A stretch of DNA of 64,000 nucleotides from Methylobacillus flagellatus (GCF_005502435.1 NZ_SCOU01000002.1:434001-498000); one strand, 5' to 3'; positions 29,064 through 38,114 are shown, counted from the first letter of the stretch. Program-made: numbers and translations. Notes: generated by a model from the sequence alone, not told the origin.

Positions 29064-29897
29064 ATGCAATTTCATTGTGGTAAACACGTGTTGGCCTTGT
29101 CCCGGCCGCTGGTGATGGGCATTGTCAATGTCACGCCGGATTCCTTTTCGGATGGTGGTCGCTATGCAGCCACCGAACTGGCTGTCGCGCATGCGCTCAA
29201 GCTGGTGGAAGAGGGCGCGGATATCCTCGATATCGGTGGGGAATCCACCCGTCCCGGTGCCATGCCGGTAGCGCTGGAACAGGAGTTGTCGCGCGTGATC
29301 CCGGTGATCACGGCACTGGCGCAACGTGTCAGCGTCCCTATCTCCATCGATACCTACAAGCCTGCCGTGATGCAGGCCGCCATCGCAGCCGGGGCTGATC
29401 TGGTCAACGACGTGCGTGCCTTGCAGGAGCCAGGCGCGTTGGAGGTCGTGGCCGCCAGCACGGCTGGCGTTTGCCTCATGCACATGCAGGGCACCCCAGC
29501 CACCATGCAGCAGGAACCGCATTACACCGATGTGCTGACCGAGGTCGCCACATTCCTGCAGTCCCGTAAAGGGGCCGCCACGGCAGCCGGCATCCCGGCG
29601 GCGCGCATCGTGCTTGATCCGGGCTTCGGGTTCGGCAAGCGCAGCCTGCATAACCTCACCTTGCTGCAGCGCCTGCCGCAGTTGGGAGCGCTGGGACAGC
29701 CGTTGTTGATCGGTTTGTCACGTAAATCGGTATTGGGGCAGATCACCGGTAACGATGTCGATGCGCGCCTGCATGCCAGCCTGGCTGCCGCTGTGATCGC
29801 TGCCATGAAAGGCGCCAGCATTTTGCGGGTGCATGACGTGAAAGCCACCTGCGATGCGCTGAAGGTGGTCGCTGCCGTGCAGGGCGAGCTGGACTAA
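29064..29897 (+). CDS. folP: Dihydropteroate synthase
   Basis: 277 residues from ATG 29064. It joins p-aminobenzoate to dihydropterin pyrophosphate in folate synthesis and is the sulfonamide target. MGIVNVTPDSFSDGG and DIGGESTRPGA form the pterin-binding signatures, followed by LVNDVRAL and DPGFGFGKR. The upstream in-frame GTG (29037) is rejected because it lies in the ftsH terminator. glmM follows 30 bp later, and the order ftsH-folP-glmM is the same as in E. coli. Confidence 0.95.
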   Translation: MQFHCGKHVLALSRPLVMGIVNVTPDSFSDGGRYAATELAVAHALKLVEEGADILDIGGESTRPGAMPVALEQELSRVIPVITALAQRVSVPISIDTYKPAVMQAAIAAGADLVNDVRALQEPGALEVVAASTAGVCLMHMQGTPATMQQEPHYTDVLTEVATFLQSRKGAATAAGIPAARIVLDPGFGFGKRSLHNLTLLQRLPQLGALGQPLLIGLSRKSVLGQITGNDVDARLHASLAAAVIAAMKGASILRVHDVKATCDALKVVAAVQGELD

Positions 29898-29927
29898 CCG
29901 CCTAATCAATGAACAGGAGCCTGGTGT

Positions 29928-31268
29928 ATGAGTAGAAAGTATTTTGGCACGGATGGTGTACGTGGACGTGTGGGGCAGTTTCCGATCACGCCGGATTTTG
30001 TCATGCGCCTTGGTTATGCCGCAGGCCGGGTGCTGGCCAGCAGTGATCCTGCCCAGCGTGCCACGGTCATCATCGGCAAGGACACGCGCCTGTCCGGCTA
30101 CATGCTGGAGGCCGCGCTGGAAGCGGGCTTGTCTGCGGCCGGTGTGGACGTGCTGCTCACCGGCCCCATGCCTACCCCGGCGGTGGCTTATCTGACGCGT
30201 GCATTGCGCGCGCAGATCGGCATCGTCATCACCGCCTCGCACAATCCCTTCGAGGATAACGGCATCAAGTTCTTCTCTGCGGAAGGCACCAAGCTGCCGG
30301 ACGAGGTCGAGTTGGCCATCGAAGCCGAAATGGACAAGCCGCTGGAAGTGATCTCGCCAGCACGGCTGGGCAAGGCGCGCCGCATCAACGATGCGCCTGG
30401 CCGCTACATCGAATTCTGCAAGAGTGCATTTCCCAACGCGCTCGACCTGCGTGGCATGAAGATCGTGCTGGATTGTGCCAATGGCGCGACCTACCATGTG
30501 GCGACGCCGGTGTTCCATGAACTGGGTGCCGAAGTGGTCGCCATCGGCAATCACCCGGACGGTCTCAACATCAACCTCAACTGTGGCTCCACGCATCCCG
30601 AAGGGCTGTGCGCGGCTGTGATCGAGCATGGCGCTGATCTGGGTATCGCCTTCGATGGTGACGGTGACCGCGTGATGATGGTGGATGCGCATGGCCGTCT
30701 GCTGGATGGTGATCAGTTGCTGTATATCATCGCCATGCACCGTCAGCAACGCGGGCGCCTGCATGGCGGCGTGGTCGGCACGCTGATGACCAACCTGGCA
30801 CTGGAACATGCGCTGGCTGCGGCAGGTATTCCGTTCGCGCGGGCCAAGGTCGGCGACCGCTATGTACTGGAGTTGCTGGCTGAACAGGATTGGCAGTTGG
30901 GTGGCGAGAATTCCGGCCATATCCTGTGTCTGGACAAGCACAGCAGTGGCGACGGCATCATCGCGGCTTTGCAGGTGCTGCATGCCATGCTGAGCCAGAA
31001 CATGAGCCTGGCCGCGCTGGGCGCGCAACTGGTTTTGTATCCGCAGGTACTCATCAACGTCAAGGTACAGCAGCGCCTGGATCTGGCCACGCCCGCCTTG
31101 CAACAGGCAGTACAGGAAACCGAGGCCAGGCTGAACGGTCAGGGGCGGGTGCTGCTGCGTGCTTCCGGTACCGAGCCCAAGATCCGCGTCATGGTGGAAG
31201 GCCAGGACGGCGCACTGGTACAGCAACTGGCCGAACAGATCGCACAGGTGGTCAGCTCACTGGCTTGA
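29928..31268 (+). CDS. glmM: Phosphoglucosamine mutase
   Basis: A 446-residue alpha-D-phosphohexomutase converting glucosamine-6-P to glucosamine-1-P for UDP-GlcNAc, hence peptidoglycan and LPS. The phosphoserine is S104 in [16 protein letters not shown], the metal loop is DGDGDR near 243, and the C-terminal phosphate loop is [15 protein letters not shown] near 407. FGTDGVRG at the N-terminus distinguishes GlmM from PGM/PMM. The end of the gene, including the stop codon, lies in a 14-bp tandem duplication (31255-31282). Confidence 0.96.
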   Translation: MSRKYFGTDGVRGRVGQFPITPDFVMRLGYAAGRVLASSDPAQRATVIIGKDTRLSGYMLEAALEAGLSAAGVDVLLTGPMPTPAVAYLTRALRAQIGIVITASHNPFEDNGIKFFSAEGTKLPDEVELAIEAEMDKPLEVISPARLGKARRINDAPGRYIEFCKSAFPNALDLRGMKIVLDCANGATYHVATPVFHELGAEVVAIGNHPDGLNINLNCGSTHPEGLCAAVIEHGADLGIAFDGDGDRVMMVDAHGRLLDGDQLLYIIAMHRQQRGRLHGGVVGTLMTNLALEHALAAAGIPFARAKVGDRYVLELLAEQDWQLGGENSGHILCLDKHSSGDGIIAALQVLHAMLSQNMSLAALGAQLVLYPQVLINVKVQQRLDLATPALQQAVQETEARLNGQGRVLLRASGTEPKIRVMVEGQDGALVQQLAEQIAQVVSSLA

Positions 31269-31282
31269 GCTCACTGGCCTGA
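31255..31282. repeat. 14-bp tandem duplication across the glmM stop
   Basis: GCTCACTGGCTTGA (31255-31268) is followed directly by GCTCACTGGCCTGA (31269-31282), one mismatch. The first copy contains the glmM stop codon; the second lies just outside the gene, so the duplication left the protein unchanged. Confidence 0.8.
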
Positions 31283-31396
31283 GCTTAGGCTAGGCAGGCG
31301 TCACAAAACTGACATCCAGCATTCATCTGGTATTCATTCGTGCATGCCATTCTGCGCACATGAAAAGAGCCATGATGAAGCTGTTGGAGGTGCCCC

Positions 31397-31936
31397 GTGA
31401 CGTATAGGATGCGCTTGTACCTGCATCGCATGCACGCGCTGGATAGCTCGCTGTGCATACGCGTCAACCACGCCAGCCAGTATTTGTGGGTGCGCTGGTT
31501 GTTCCGTCTCATCAGCCGTCTGGGTGACGGTGTGTTCTGGTACACGCTGATGTGCCTGCTGATCCTGACACAGGGCCAGCAAGGTGCCACCGCTGCGCTG
31601 CACATGGCGCTGGTCGGCATCGCGGGCACTTTGTTGTATAAATGGCTGAAGGGCAAGACCCTGCGTCCGCGGCCTTATGAAGTCCATCAGGACATCTGGC
31701 TCACCGGCCGCCCGCTGGACCGCTTCAGCTTCCCGTCCGGCCACACTTTGCACGCCGTGGGCTTTTGCACCGTGGCGCTGGCTTACTACCCGGCGCTGGC
31801 GCCTGTGCTGTTGCCGTTCACCATCCTGGTCGGCATGTCGCGCGTGGTGCTTGGTTTGCACTACCCGAGTGATGTGCTGGCTGGCGCGACACTGGGTGGC
31901 CTGATCGCCACAGCCACGCTGCTGCTGCTCGCCTAG
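31397..31936 (+). CDS. PAP2-family membrane phosphatase
   Basis: A 179-residue integral membrane phosphatase with all three PAP2 motifs: KGKTLRPRP near 92, PSGHTLHAVG near 114 and SRVVLGLHYPSD near 153, with about five hydrophobic segments. Such enzymes dephosphorylate phosphatidate, undecaprenyl pyrophosphate or lipid A. The start GTG 31397 follows GGAGGT at good spacing. The short N-terminus with HRMHALDSSLCIRVNHASQ is common in the BacA-independent undecaprenyl-PP group, but substrate cannot be fixed. A hairpin terminator follows, and other lipid genes lie downstream. Confidence 0.85.
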   Translation: MTYRMRLYLHRMHALDSSLCIRVNHASQYLWVRWLFRLISRLGDGVFWYTLMCLLILTQGQQGATAALHMALVGIAGTLLYKWLKGKTLRPRPYEVHQDIWLTGRPLDRFSFPSGHTLHAVGFCTVALAYYPALAPVLLPFTILVGMSRVVLGLHYPSDVLAGATLGGLIATATLLLLA

Positions 31937-32012
31937 TACTGTTTATCTAAGCTGGCTATAGGCTAGCGACTAGTAACGTTTAATGCTTGCACCATAATAC
32001 ATGCACCAACAG

Positions 32013-32036
32013 ACCAGCCAGATGGCTGGTTTTTTT
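32013..32036 (+). terminator. Rho-independent terminator after PAP2 gene
   Basis: ACCAGCCA (32013-32020) and TGGCTGGT (32023-32030) form a compact stem followed by seven T. Confidence 0.75.
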
Positions 32037-32045
32037 ACGCCATGA

Positions 32046-32069
32046 TTCGATAAATGCTTCGATAAATGC
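32046..32069. repeat. 12-bp tandem duplication
   Basis: TTCGATAAATGC twice in a row, perfect, with a third partial copy (GATAAATG) at 32077-32084. It lies in the gap between convergent genes. Confidence 0.75.
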
Positions 32070-32150
32070 CTGGCGAGATAAATGGCAGGAGATCAGTCGC
32101 TGTCGGGTGCTTGCTGATGGCTGCCTCGGCGATGTGACTGGTGTGACTAA

Positions 32151-32172
32151 GGTTAGTCTGCGGTTAGTCTGC
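32151..32172. repeat. 11-bp tandem duplication
   Basis: GGTTAGTCTGC twice head-to-tail, perfect, just beyond the 3' end of the minus-strand phospholipase-like gene. It is the second duplication in this 249-bp gap. Confidence 0.75.
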
Positions 32173-32185
32173 CGTGCGCTGCAGG

Positions 32186-33070
32186 CTAGCCCGGCAGGTT
32201 GCCCAGTATGGTCTGCTGCAAGGCCTTGTCGAAGTAATGGATGGGCACCGGATGCTGTGCCCGCAGGTGTTGCAGGCAAGCGGTGCGCCAGCGTGCAAGT
32301 TCTTCTTCTGACAGGTGTTTGAGTTCGGCTTCCCAGTGCGGGCGCTTGCCAGTGAGCACGCTGCCGATGTCGAACAGCGCCGTCTGTGTCTTGGCGATGT
32401 AGTAGGTAAAATGTTCAATCACCTGCCGGTTCAGCACGCGCGTACCCTGATAGATCAGGCCGGGGATGCGCAGGCGGCGCAGCACGCTATCCCAGAAGCT
32501 CAACCGCCCCAGTGCCAGTTCGGCGCGCAGCACAGAGCACCCGAACAAGCGTGTGATGCTGGGAGTCAGGGTGTGTTTGTGGCGTTTGAGTAATTGGCCA
32601 GGGGTGATATCCAGCAATGGCCCCAGATGGGCGTCCATGGCCCATTCGGCGGCAATGTGCGTGACGATGCTGTTTTGTTGCCACATGGCCTCATGTGCGG
32701 GGACGAAGTGATTGTGTGCAACCACATCCACGTACAGGTGACTGGCATAACCGATGGCGATCGCGGTCTCGGCGTCATCCTGTGCCTGTGTCAGCAGTCG
32801 GTAGGCCTGGTCCCAGGCATGTGTGCCACGGAAGTCACGCGACACGATGGCTAGATCCGGCAAACAGGAGCCCGCCATCACCAGTTCGGGAAAGCGGCGG
32901 ATGGCGCGTTGCAGGCGCGGGTCCAGCAAGGGCATCGCCCACAACAGCGATTGTGCAAAATAGACATGGGTGACCAGTCCCCAGGCGTTGGCATCCTGGC
33001 TGAACGCCACCAGCGGCATCAGCCACACGGTCGCGGTGAGCAGGCGTCGGTCACTGCGACGTTTGCTCAT
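32186..33070 (-). CDS. Secreted zinc-dependent phospholipase C-like protein
   Basis: 294 residues from ATG 33070; an in-frame ATG at 33139 would add 23 but places no better signal. MSKRRSDRRLLTATVWLMPLVAFSQDANA is a signal peptide, and cleavage before WGLVTH would leave an N-terminal Trp. In zinc-dependent phospholipases C and related S1/P1-like proteins (PF00882) the mature N-terminal Trp and nearby His bind zinc. Further likely ligands are LPDLAI, THAWDQ, YASHLYVDVVAHNHF and the downstream HIAAEWAMD. It probably acts in the periplasm on phospholipids; catalysis is unproven. It is divergent from the diacylglycerol kinase gene. Confidence 0.7.
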   Translation of the reverse strand: MSKRRSDRRLLTATVWLMPLVAFSQDANAWGLVTHVYFAQSLLWAMPLLDPRLQRAIRRFPELVMAGSCLPDLAIVSRDFRGTHAWDQAYRLLTQAQDDAETAIAIGYASHLYVDVVAHNHFVPAHEAMWQQNSIVTHIAAEWAMDAHLGPLLDITPGQLLKRHKHTLTPSITRLFGCSVLRAELALGRLSFWDSVLRRLRIPGLIYQGTRVLNRQVIEHFTYYIAKTQTALFDIGSVLTGKRPHWEAELKHLSEEELARWRTACLQHLRAQHPVPIHYFDKALQQTILGNLPG

Positions 33071-33201
33071 TCGAGGTCTGTTCCCTGGACAGCGCTGCAA
33101 TCTGGATTGGCCATGCTGGCCACAATGCGTGCCCGGCATGACGTGATTGTGGCGCTTTCATGATTTTATTGTGACAGCGAAGCCGCTGTGCCGGTGTTTG
33201 C

Positions 33202-33207
33202 TATACT
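33202..33207 (+). promoter_or_regulatory. Extended -10 of the dgkA promoter
   Basis: TATACT preceded by TG one base upstream (TTGCTATACT), 37 bp before the dgkA ATG. No convincing -35 box is visible. Confidence 0.45.
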
Positions 33208-33243
33208 GCGACGCAAACCATATACCGCGATTCAGGAACCTCC

Positions 33244-33609
33244 ATGGAAAGTCCATACAAAGGCAAGACCGGCCTGCGCCGATTGATCAACGCGTTCGGT
33301 TATTCGCTGGCTGGGCTGAGCGCAGCCTACAAGAATGAAGATGCCTTCCGCCAGGAAGTGCGCATGGCCATCGTACTCATCCCGCTGGCGTTCTACCTGG
33401 GCGATACCGGCATCGAGCGCGCCATCATGATCGCGGCAGTCTTGCTGGTGATGATGGTGGAATTGCTCAATTCATCCATCGAAGCCACGGTGGACCGTAT
33501 TTCGCTGGAGAATCACCTGCTCGCCAAGCGTGCCAAAGACATCGGCAGTGCCGCGGTGCTGGTCAGCCTGGTGAATCTGGCGGCGGTGTGGGCTTTGCTA
33601 TTGATATAA
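33244..33609 (+). CDS. dgkA: Diacylglycerol kinase
   Basis: A 121-residue DgkA with three membrane helices, close to E. coli (122). The signature ELLNSSIEATVDRISLENHLLAKRAKDIGSAAV lies near 75-105 and the N-terminal GLRRLINAFGYSLAGLSAAYKNEDAFRQE is intact. It phosphorylates diacylglycerol to phosphatidate in the inner membrane, recycling the lipid by-product of envelope glycan modification. The stop is inside a TATAAG repeat (33605-33640). Neighbours are a phospholipase C-like protein and a glycolipid-type glycosyltransferase, which could produce and consume diacylglycerol. Confidence 0.93.
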   Translation: MESPYKGKTGLRRLINAFGYSLAGLSAAYKNEDAFRQEVRMAIVLIPLAFYLGDTGIERAIMIAAVLLVMMVELLNSSIEATVDRISLENHLLAKRAKDIGSAAVLVSLVNLAAVWALLLI

Positions 33610-33640
33610 GTGCGTATAAGCGCGACTGATATAAGCGCGA
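33605..33640. repeat. TATAAG-based short repeats at the dgkA 3' end
   Basis: TATAAG followed by TGCG or CGCGA occurs three times (33605, 33615, 33630). The first copy overlaps the dgkA stop codon. Confidence 0.6.
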
Positions 33641-33740
33641 ACCGGTCATAAGACAGGCGCTAGATGCCGCGCACCTGCACGGCCGCTTACAAAATGAGCG
33701 GGGTATTGCGTTTTCGTTGGCTAGCGTGACATTTTGATGG

Positions 33741-33758
33741 CATTCATGTGATTGTCAT
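33741..33758 (+). promoter_or_regulatory. Possible Pho box upstream of the GT4 gene
   Basis: CATTCAT-N4-TTGTCAT has the spacing of a PhoB site (two CTGTCAT half-sites 11 bp apart) and matches 11 of 14 positions. It is 58 bp before the start codon. If real, the glycosyltransferase would be induced by phosphate starvation. The match is weak enough to arise by chance. Confidence 0.3.
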
Positions 33759-33816
33759 AAACGCGGGTTAGCATGCTTCGCATGAATCTGAACCCAGTCG
33801 TCAAAGCGAGCCACGT

Positions 33817-34989
33817 GTGAAAATCCTCTTCATCTCCGATGTTTATTTTCCACGCATCAACGGTGTCTCCACTTCCATCCGCACCTTTGTGCATGAGTTC
33901 CAGGCGCTGGGGCATCATGTCGATCTGATCGCTCCGGATTACGGCATCACCACAGCGGATGAACACTGGATCAAGCGTATCCCGGCGCGCGGCATCTACT
34001 TCGACCCCGAAGACAAGCTGATGCGCTATGGGCAGGCGCTGGACCGGCTGATCGAGCTGCGTCGCGCCAACTATGACCTGATCCACATCCACACCCCGTT
34101 CGTCGCGCATTATCTGGGCCTCAAGCTGGCGCATCTGCTGGATGTGCCGGTGGTCGAGACCTACCACACCTTCTTCGAAGATTATCTGCATCATTATCTG
34201 CCTTGGTTACCTAGTGGTTTCTCACGCAGCTTTGCGCGTTTCGTGTCACGCAGGCAGTGCAATGCGGTGGATGCCATCATCGCCCCATCGCAGCCCATGC
34301 TGGATGTGTTACGTGCTTATGGTGTGAAGACGCTGGCAGAAGTGGTGCCTACCGGTTTGCAGACCCACAGTTTTGTACAAGGGGATGGTGCGCGCTTTCG
34401 TGAGCAGCATGGCATCACTGCGGAGCGGCCATTGCTGCTGTATGTGGGGCGCGTGGCGTTCGAGAAGAGCATCGATTTCCTGCTGCACATGGTGGATGTG
34501 TTGCGTAAGCAGCAGCCCGAAGTATTGCTGGTGATCGCAGGGGAAGGCCCGGCAGAAGCCAGTCTGCACGCCCTGAGCGAGCAACTGGGTTTGCAGGCTA
34601 ATGTGATGTTCATCGGCTATCTGGATAGGGAAAAGGAACTCAACAGCTGCTACCACGCAGCAGATATCTTTGTGTTCGCTTCGCGCTCGGAAACGCAGGG
34701 TTTGGTGCTGCTGGAGGCGATGGCGCAAGCCGTGCCGGTGGTGGCGATCGCGGAGCTGGGTACGCGTTCCATTCTGGTCGAGGGGCAGGGCGCTCACATC
34801 GCCGAAGCGGATGTGCACCAGTTTGCCGGACGCGTGCATGAGCTGCTGCAAGATCATCAAGAACGTGTTGCGCTGGGTCAGGCGGCACACCACTATGCCA
34901 GTAAACACTGGACTTCGCGGGCGCAGGCCTTGCGCATGTTGCAGCTGTATCAGCGCCTGATCGAGCCGCGCTCCAACTTCCCGGATTAA
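33817..34989 (+). CDS. Family 4 glycosyltransferase, glycolipid-synthase type
   Basis: A 390-residue GT-B enzyme. N-terminal FISDVYFPRINGVSTSIRTFVHEFQALGH and HIHTPFVAHYLG belong to the acceptor domain. LLYVGRVAFEKSIDFLLHMV near 208 and the E-x7-E donor motif SETQGLVLLE near 290 belong to the donor domain. The pattern matches diacylglycerol glucosyl-/mannosyltransferases and related GT4 enzymes. The start is GTG 33817. Placed after dgkA, it may glycosylate diacylglycerol, but an LPS or other acceptor is possible. A terminator follows at 35013. Confidence 0.75.
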   Translation: MKILFISDVYFPRINGVSTSIRTFVHEFQALGHHVDLIAPDYGITTADEHWIKRIPARGIYFDPEDKLMRYGQALDRLIELRRANYDLIHIHTPFVAHYLGLKLAHLLDVPVVETYHTFFEDYLHHYLPWLPSGFSRSFARFVSRRQCNAVDAIIAPSQPMLDVLRAYGVKTLAEVVPTGLQTHSFVQGDGARFREQHGITAERPLLLYVGRVAFEKSIDFLLHMVDVLRKQQPEVLLVIAGEGPAEASLHALSEQLGLQANVMFIGYLDREKELNSCYHAADIFVFASRSETQGLVLLEAMAQAVPVVAIAELGTRSILVEGQGAHIAEADVHQFAGRVHELLQDHQERVALGQAAHHYASKHWTSRAQALRMLQLYQRLIEPRSNFPD

Positions 34990-35012
34990 GTGCATTCGCC
35001 TTGATGCAATAG

Positions 35013-35052
35013 CCAAGGGCATGGTCCGGTTGGAGCATGCCCTTGGTTTATT
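35013..35052 (+). terminator. Rho-independent terminator after GT4 gene
   Basis: Perfect 11-bp arms CCAAGGGCATG (35013-35023) and CATGCCCTTGG (35036-35046), then TTTATT. Confidence 0.75.
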
Positions 35053-35134
35053 CAACTAGCCAGGTTTATCTCACTAGCCAGCGTGTCTGTTTGAACAGGC
35101 TGGCTTGAATGGATAGGTCAGACCCTGTTGCGGA

Positions 35135-35683
35135 TCACTTGAGATGCGGTTTCAGCCTGCGCATCACCTCATGAGACTCCGGCTCCACATCGCTGCTGTA
35201 GACATACACCTGCTTGCCGCCCGGCAGGATCAGGTATTTGTAGAAATTCCACATCGGTGGTTGCTGCGTCATGCCGGTCAGTTGCTGATACAGCGGATTG
35301 GCTTGTGGGCCGACCACCGAGGTCTTTTCCATCATCGGGAATTTGACGGCATAGGTGAGCTTGCAAAAATCCCCGATCTCTTTGTTGCTGGCGGGTTCCT
35401 GACGGAAATCGTTGGAGGGGAAACCCACCACCAGCAAGCCTTTGTCCTTGTATTTGCTGTACATGCTTTCCAGCTTCTCGAACTGCGGGGTAAAGCCGCA
35501 TTTGCTGGCGGTGTTCACGACCAAGATGGCTTGATGCTGGTGTTCGCACAGGTTGACCTTGTCGCCCTGCAAGGTAGTGAACTGATGGTTGTAGAGGCCG
35601 CTGCAGGCGGCGTGGCTGATGGCAGGCAGCATCAGACAGCTGACGACGCCTATCCAGGCCATGGGATTGAAGAGTGATTTCAT
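35135..35683 (-). CDS. Periplasmic glutathione peroxidase-family thiol peroxidase
   Basis: A 182-residue protein with a signal peptide (MKSLFNPMAWIGVVSCLMLPAISHA) followed by a GPx domain. The peroxidatic residue is cysteine, C62 in NTASKCGFTPQ, not selenocysteine. The resolving Cys is probably in IGDFCKLTYAVKFPMMEK, and WNFYKYLI supplies the conserved Trp-Asn. It should reduce peroxides with a thioredoxin-like donor in the periplasm rather than glutathione. It is a monocistronic gene between two terminators. Confidence 0.88.
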   Translation of the reverse strand: MKSLFNPMAWIGVVSCLMLPAISHAACSGLYNHQFTTLQGDKVNLCEHQHQAILVVNTASKCGFTPQFEKLESMYSKYKDKGLLVVGFPSNDFRQEPASNKEIGDFCKLTYAVKFPMMEKTSVVGPQANPLYQQLTGMTQQPPMWNFYKYLILPGGKQVYVYSSDVEPESHEVMRRLKPHLK

Positions 35684-35775
35684 GCTTGATCCTAACTACA
35701 AGGGCTCTAATGTAACAGTATTGCTACCTTGCTAGGACTGCATAGTGTCCAGTTTGTTCATGCGCATCAAATAGT

Positions 35776-35806
35776 AAAGCTGGTGGTGTGAGGCACCACC
35801 AGCTTT
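35776..35806 (-). terminator. Terminator of the Yip1 gene
   Basis: Perfect 13-bp arms AAAGCTGGTGGTG (35776-35788) and CACCACCAGCTTT (35794-35806) around TGAGG. The A/T ends of the stem make it usable from both sides; it directly follows the minus-strand Yip1 gene. Confidence 0.7.
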
Positions 35807-35827
35807 CAAGGTGACTGGAGTGGACGC

Positions 35828-36430
35828 TCAGCTGAGAGCAGGTGCGAAGTCCAGGCTTTGTACGCTGCTCCACACCAGCAGTGAACAGATCATCAGGAAG
35901 GCCCAGCCTATGATGCCCGCCATGAGGATGCCGCCGAACAGCAGCAAGGCATGGCCCTGCTCGCGCAGATTGAACACTTCCGGGATGCCGTAATAAATGA
36001 AGCCAGCCGCTGCCATCATCGCCAGCGAAGTCACGGCGATATTCACCGAGAAATCCGGGATCAGCAGGAACACCGGCGCCATCCACAAAGGCGTAGGCGC
36101 TACTGCGGCCAGCGTGAACGCATCCTTGAACGGCGGGTGAATCTCGGCGATCTCTGCCAGTTGTCGAATGATGGAGGCCATCACCGGCACCGCCACCAGT
36201 TGCACGATGAAGATGGCCAGCGCCACCAATATCAGCTTGTTACCGGGCAGCAACTTGAACAGCAGTTCGCTGTGATTATTACCCGCCAGGTAGATCATGA
36301 CAGGCGGGATAAGCGAGAACGGGATGACATGCAGGAGATACAGCCGGTGCACGCTGGGTTTGCTGTCCAGCAAAGCGCGCCAACCGCGGGACGGGGTGAA
36401 AAACAACTTGAACAATGTAACAGGATTCAC
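35828..36430 (-). CDS. Yip1-domain inner-membrane protein
   Basis: A 200-residue membrane protein with about five hydrophobic helices and an N-terminal FKLFFTPSRGWRALLDSKPSV followed by LYLLHVIPFSLIPPV. This matches the bacterial Yip1 (PF04893)/DUF1282 family. Its function in bacteria is unknown. It stands alone between the peroxidase gene and chrA, with its own hairpin terminator. Confidence 0.7.
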   Translation of the reverse strand: MNPVTLFKLFFTPSRGWRALLDSKPSVHRLYLLHVIPFSLIPPVMIYLAGNNHSELLFKLLPGNKLILVALAIFIVQLVAVPVMASIIRQLAEIAEIHPPFKDAFTLAAVAPTPLWMAPVFLLIPDFSVNIAVTSLAMMAAAGFIYYGIPEVFNLREQGHALLLFGGILMAGIIGWAFLMICSLLVWSSVQSLDFAPALS

Positions 36431-36502
36431 TTCTAAGCTCCCCCTATAAATTTAGTGTTGTTGTGACTCCAGTATATGCCAATTTTTGAGGCTGTACAGT
36501 GG

Positions 36503-37837
36503 CTACGTCATCAGCCGGTAAGCGAGGCCCAGTAAGGCGAACAGCGCTATCAGCATCAGCACGCCCAGCCTGAAACGGATCAGCAGGATCAGCGCCAGTA
36601 CGCTGGAAAAAAGGGCGAACCAGTCGGGTGTTGACGACATGCCTTGTGGCCAGGTGATGTGGATGGCGAAGAACACCGCCAGGTTCAGAATCACCCCCAC
36701 CACGGCAGCAGTGATCGCCGTCAACGGCGCGGTGAAGCGCAGGTCGCCACGTGTGGATTCCACCAAGGGGCCACCTGCGAAGATGAAAATGAAGGAGGGC
36801 AGAAAGGTGAAGAAGGTCACCACACAAGCCGCCGCGATACCTGCCCATAATAACTGGTCCGCACCGAACAGCGCCTGTCCCCAGCCGCCGACAAAACCGA
36901 CGAAGGCCACCACCATGATTAGCGGGCCAGGCGTGGTCTCGCCCAGGGCCAGCCCATCCATCATCTGCGCAGGGCTCAGCCAGGCAAAACTCTGCACCGC
37001 CCCCTGATACAGATAAGGCAGCACGGCATACGCTCCGCCAAAGGTCAGCAAGGCGGCCTTGCTGAAGAAGCTGGCCATATCCAGCAGCACTGGCTGGCCG
37101 CTCCAGCGCAACACAGCCATGGCCGCTAGCCAGATGAGCAGTCCACAGCCGAGTGCCAGCAGCAGCTTGCGCAGTTGAAAGTGCGCATGTGGCGGTGGTG
37201 GCGTGTCATCGGCTATCAAGGCCGGCGCATGGTGCTTAACCGCACTATGTGCATGGCCAGGGCTGGCCGCACGGAAGTAGTGTGGTGCGAACTTGCTGCC
37301 TATCACCCCGATGATGGCTGCGCACAGGATCACATAAGGGAAGGGCAGGTGGAACACGGTCAACGCCAGAAACGCCATCAGACTGATGGCGCATAGCAGC
37401 GCGTTATTGAGTACCCTGCGCCCGATGCGCCAGGCCGCGAATGCCACGATGCCCACCACGGCGGGTTTGATGCCATACAGCACAGCAGCTACGGCGGGCA
37501 CTTCGCCAAAACGCAGGTAGACCCAGCTCAACAGCATCAACAACAGCAGCGATGGCAGCACGAACAGACCACCCGCGATCAAGCCACCCCAGGTGCGGTG
37601 CATGAGCCAGCCGATATAGGTGGCCAGCTGCTGCGCCTCCGGCCCTGGCAGCAGCATGCAGTAATTGAGCGCATGCAGAAAACGGCGCTCCGAGATCCAG
37701 CGTCTTTTCTCAACCAAGTCTTCATGCATGATGGCGATCTGGCCGGCCGGGCCGCCAAAGCTGATGCAACCCAGCTTGAACCAGTAGCGCACGGCCTGCC
37801 ACAGTGTGATTTGCGTGGCTTGTTCTTGTGGCGGCAT
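36503..37837 (-). CDS. chrA: Chromate transporter ChrA (two-domain)
   Basis: A 444-residue long-chain CHR transporter with two homologous halves. The first begins LGCISFGGPAGQIAIMHEDLVEKRRWISE and the second FFSKAALLTFGGAYAVLPYLYQGAV near 250; GLALGETTPGPLIMVVAFVGF is the usual second-half motif. It has ten or more hydrophobic segments and a short His-rich loop (HAHSAVKHHAP, PPPPHAHF) between halves. It should expel chromate or exchange it with sulfate. No ChrB regulator is adjacent, so the in vivo substrate is uncertain. Confidence 0.88.
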   Translation of the reverse strand: MPPQEQATQITLWQAVRYWFKLGCISFGGPAGQIAIMHEDLVEKRRWISERRFLHALNYCMLLPGPEAQQLATYIGWLMHRTWGGLIAGGLFVLPSLLLLMLLSWVYLRFGEVPAVAAVLYGIKPAVVGIVAFAAWRIGRRVLNNALLCAISLMAFLALTVFHLPFPYVILCAAIIGVIGSKFAPHYFRAASPGHAHSAVKHHAPALIADDTPPPPHAHFQLRKLLLALGCGLLIWLAAMAVLRWSGQPVLLDMASFFSKAALLTFGGAYAVLPYLYQGAVQSFAWLSPAQMMDGLALGETTPGPLIMVVAFVGFVGGWGQALFGADQLLWAGIAAACVVTFFTFLPSFIFIFAGGPLVESTRGDLRFTAPLTAITAAVVGVILNLAVFFAIHITWPQGMSSTPDWFALFSSVLALILLIRFRLGVLMLIALFALLGLAYRLMT

Positions 37838-38050
37838 ATGGGTGACTTGAACCTGACGGAGTAGAGAATCAGGCTATGGTAACTGTGATGTGTTGCATTA
37901 GGCCAGTGATAGCAAGCGGTAAGGGGAATGGGGTGTTCGATAAATCAATGAAGGGGAGGTAGCCTGCAGGCCAGAAAAGTGAAGTGTATGGAAGCTAGAA
38001 TATTCGGCGCAATGGCCCTTGCTTATTGCGCCCTGCGCGGGTCAGTTAAG

Positions 38051-38074
38051 TGCCACACACTTTCGAGTGTGGCA
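38051..38074. terminator. Hairpin downstream of the ABC-F gene
   Basis: TGCCACAC (38051-38058) with GTGTGGCA (38067-38074) and an ACT-TTCG-AGT inner loop. It lies 40 bp beyond the 3' end of the minus-strand ABC-F gene. There is no long T-run. Confidence 0.45.
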
Positions 38075-38114
38075 TGTCCCTCATGAGAGTCCAGATGAAA
38101 TCCTCGTCATCGGG

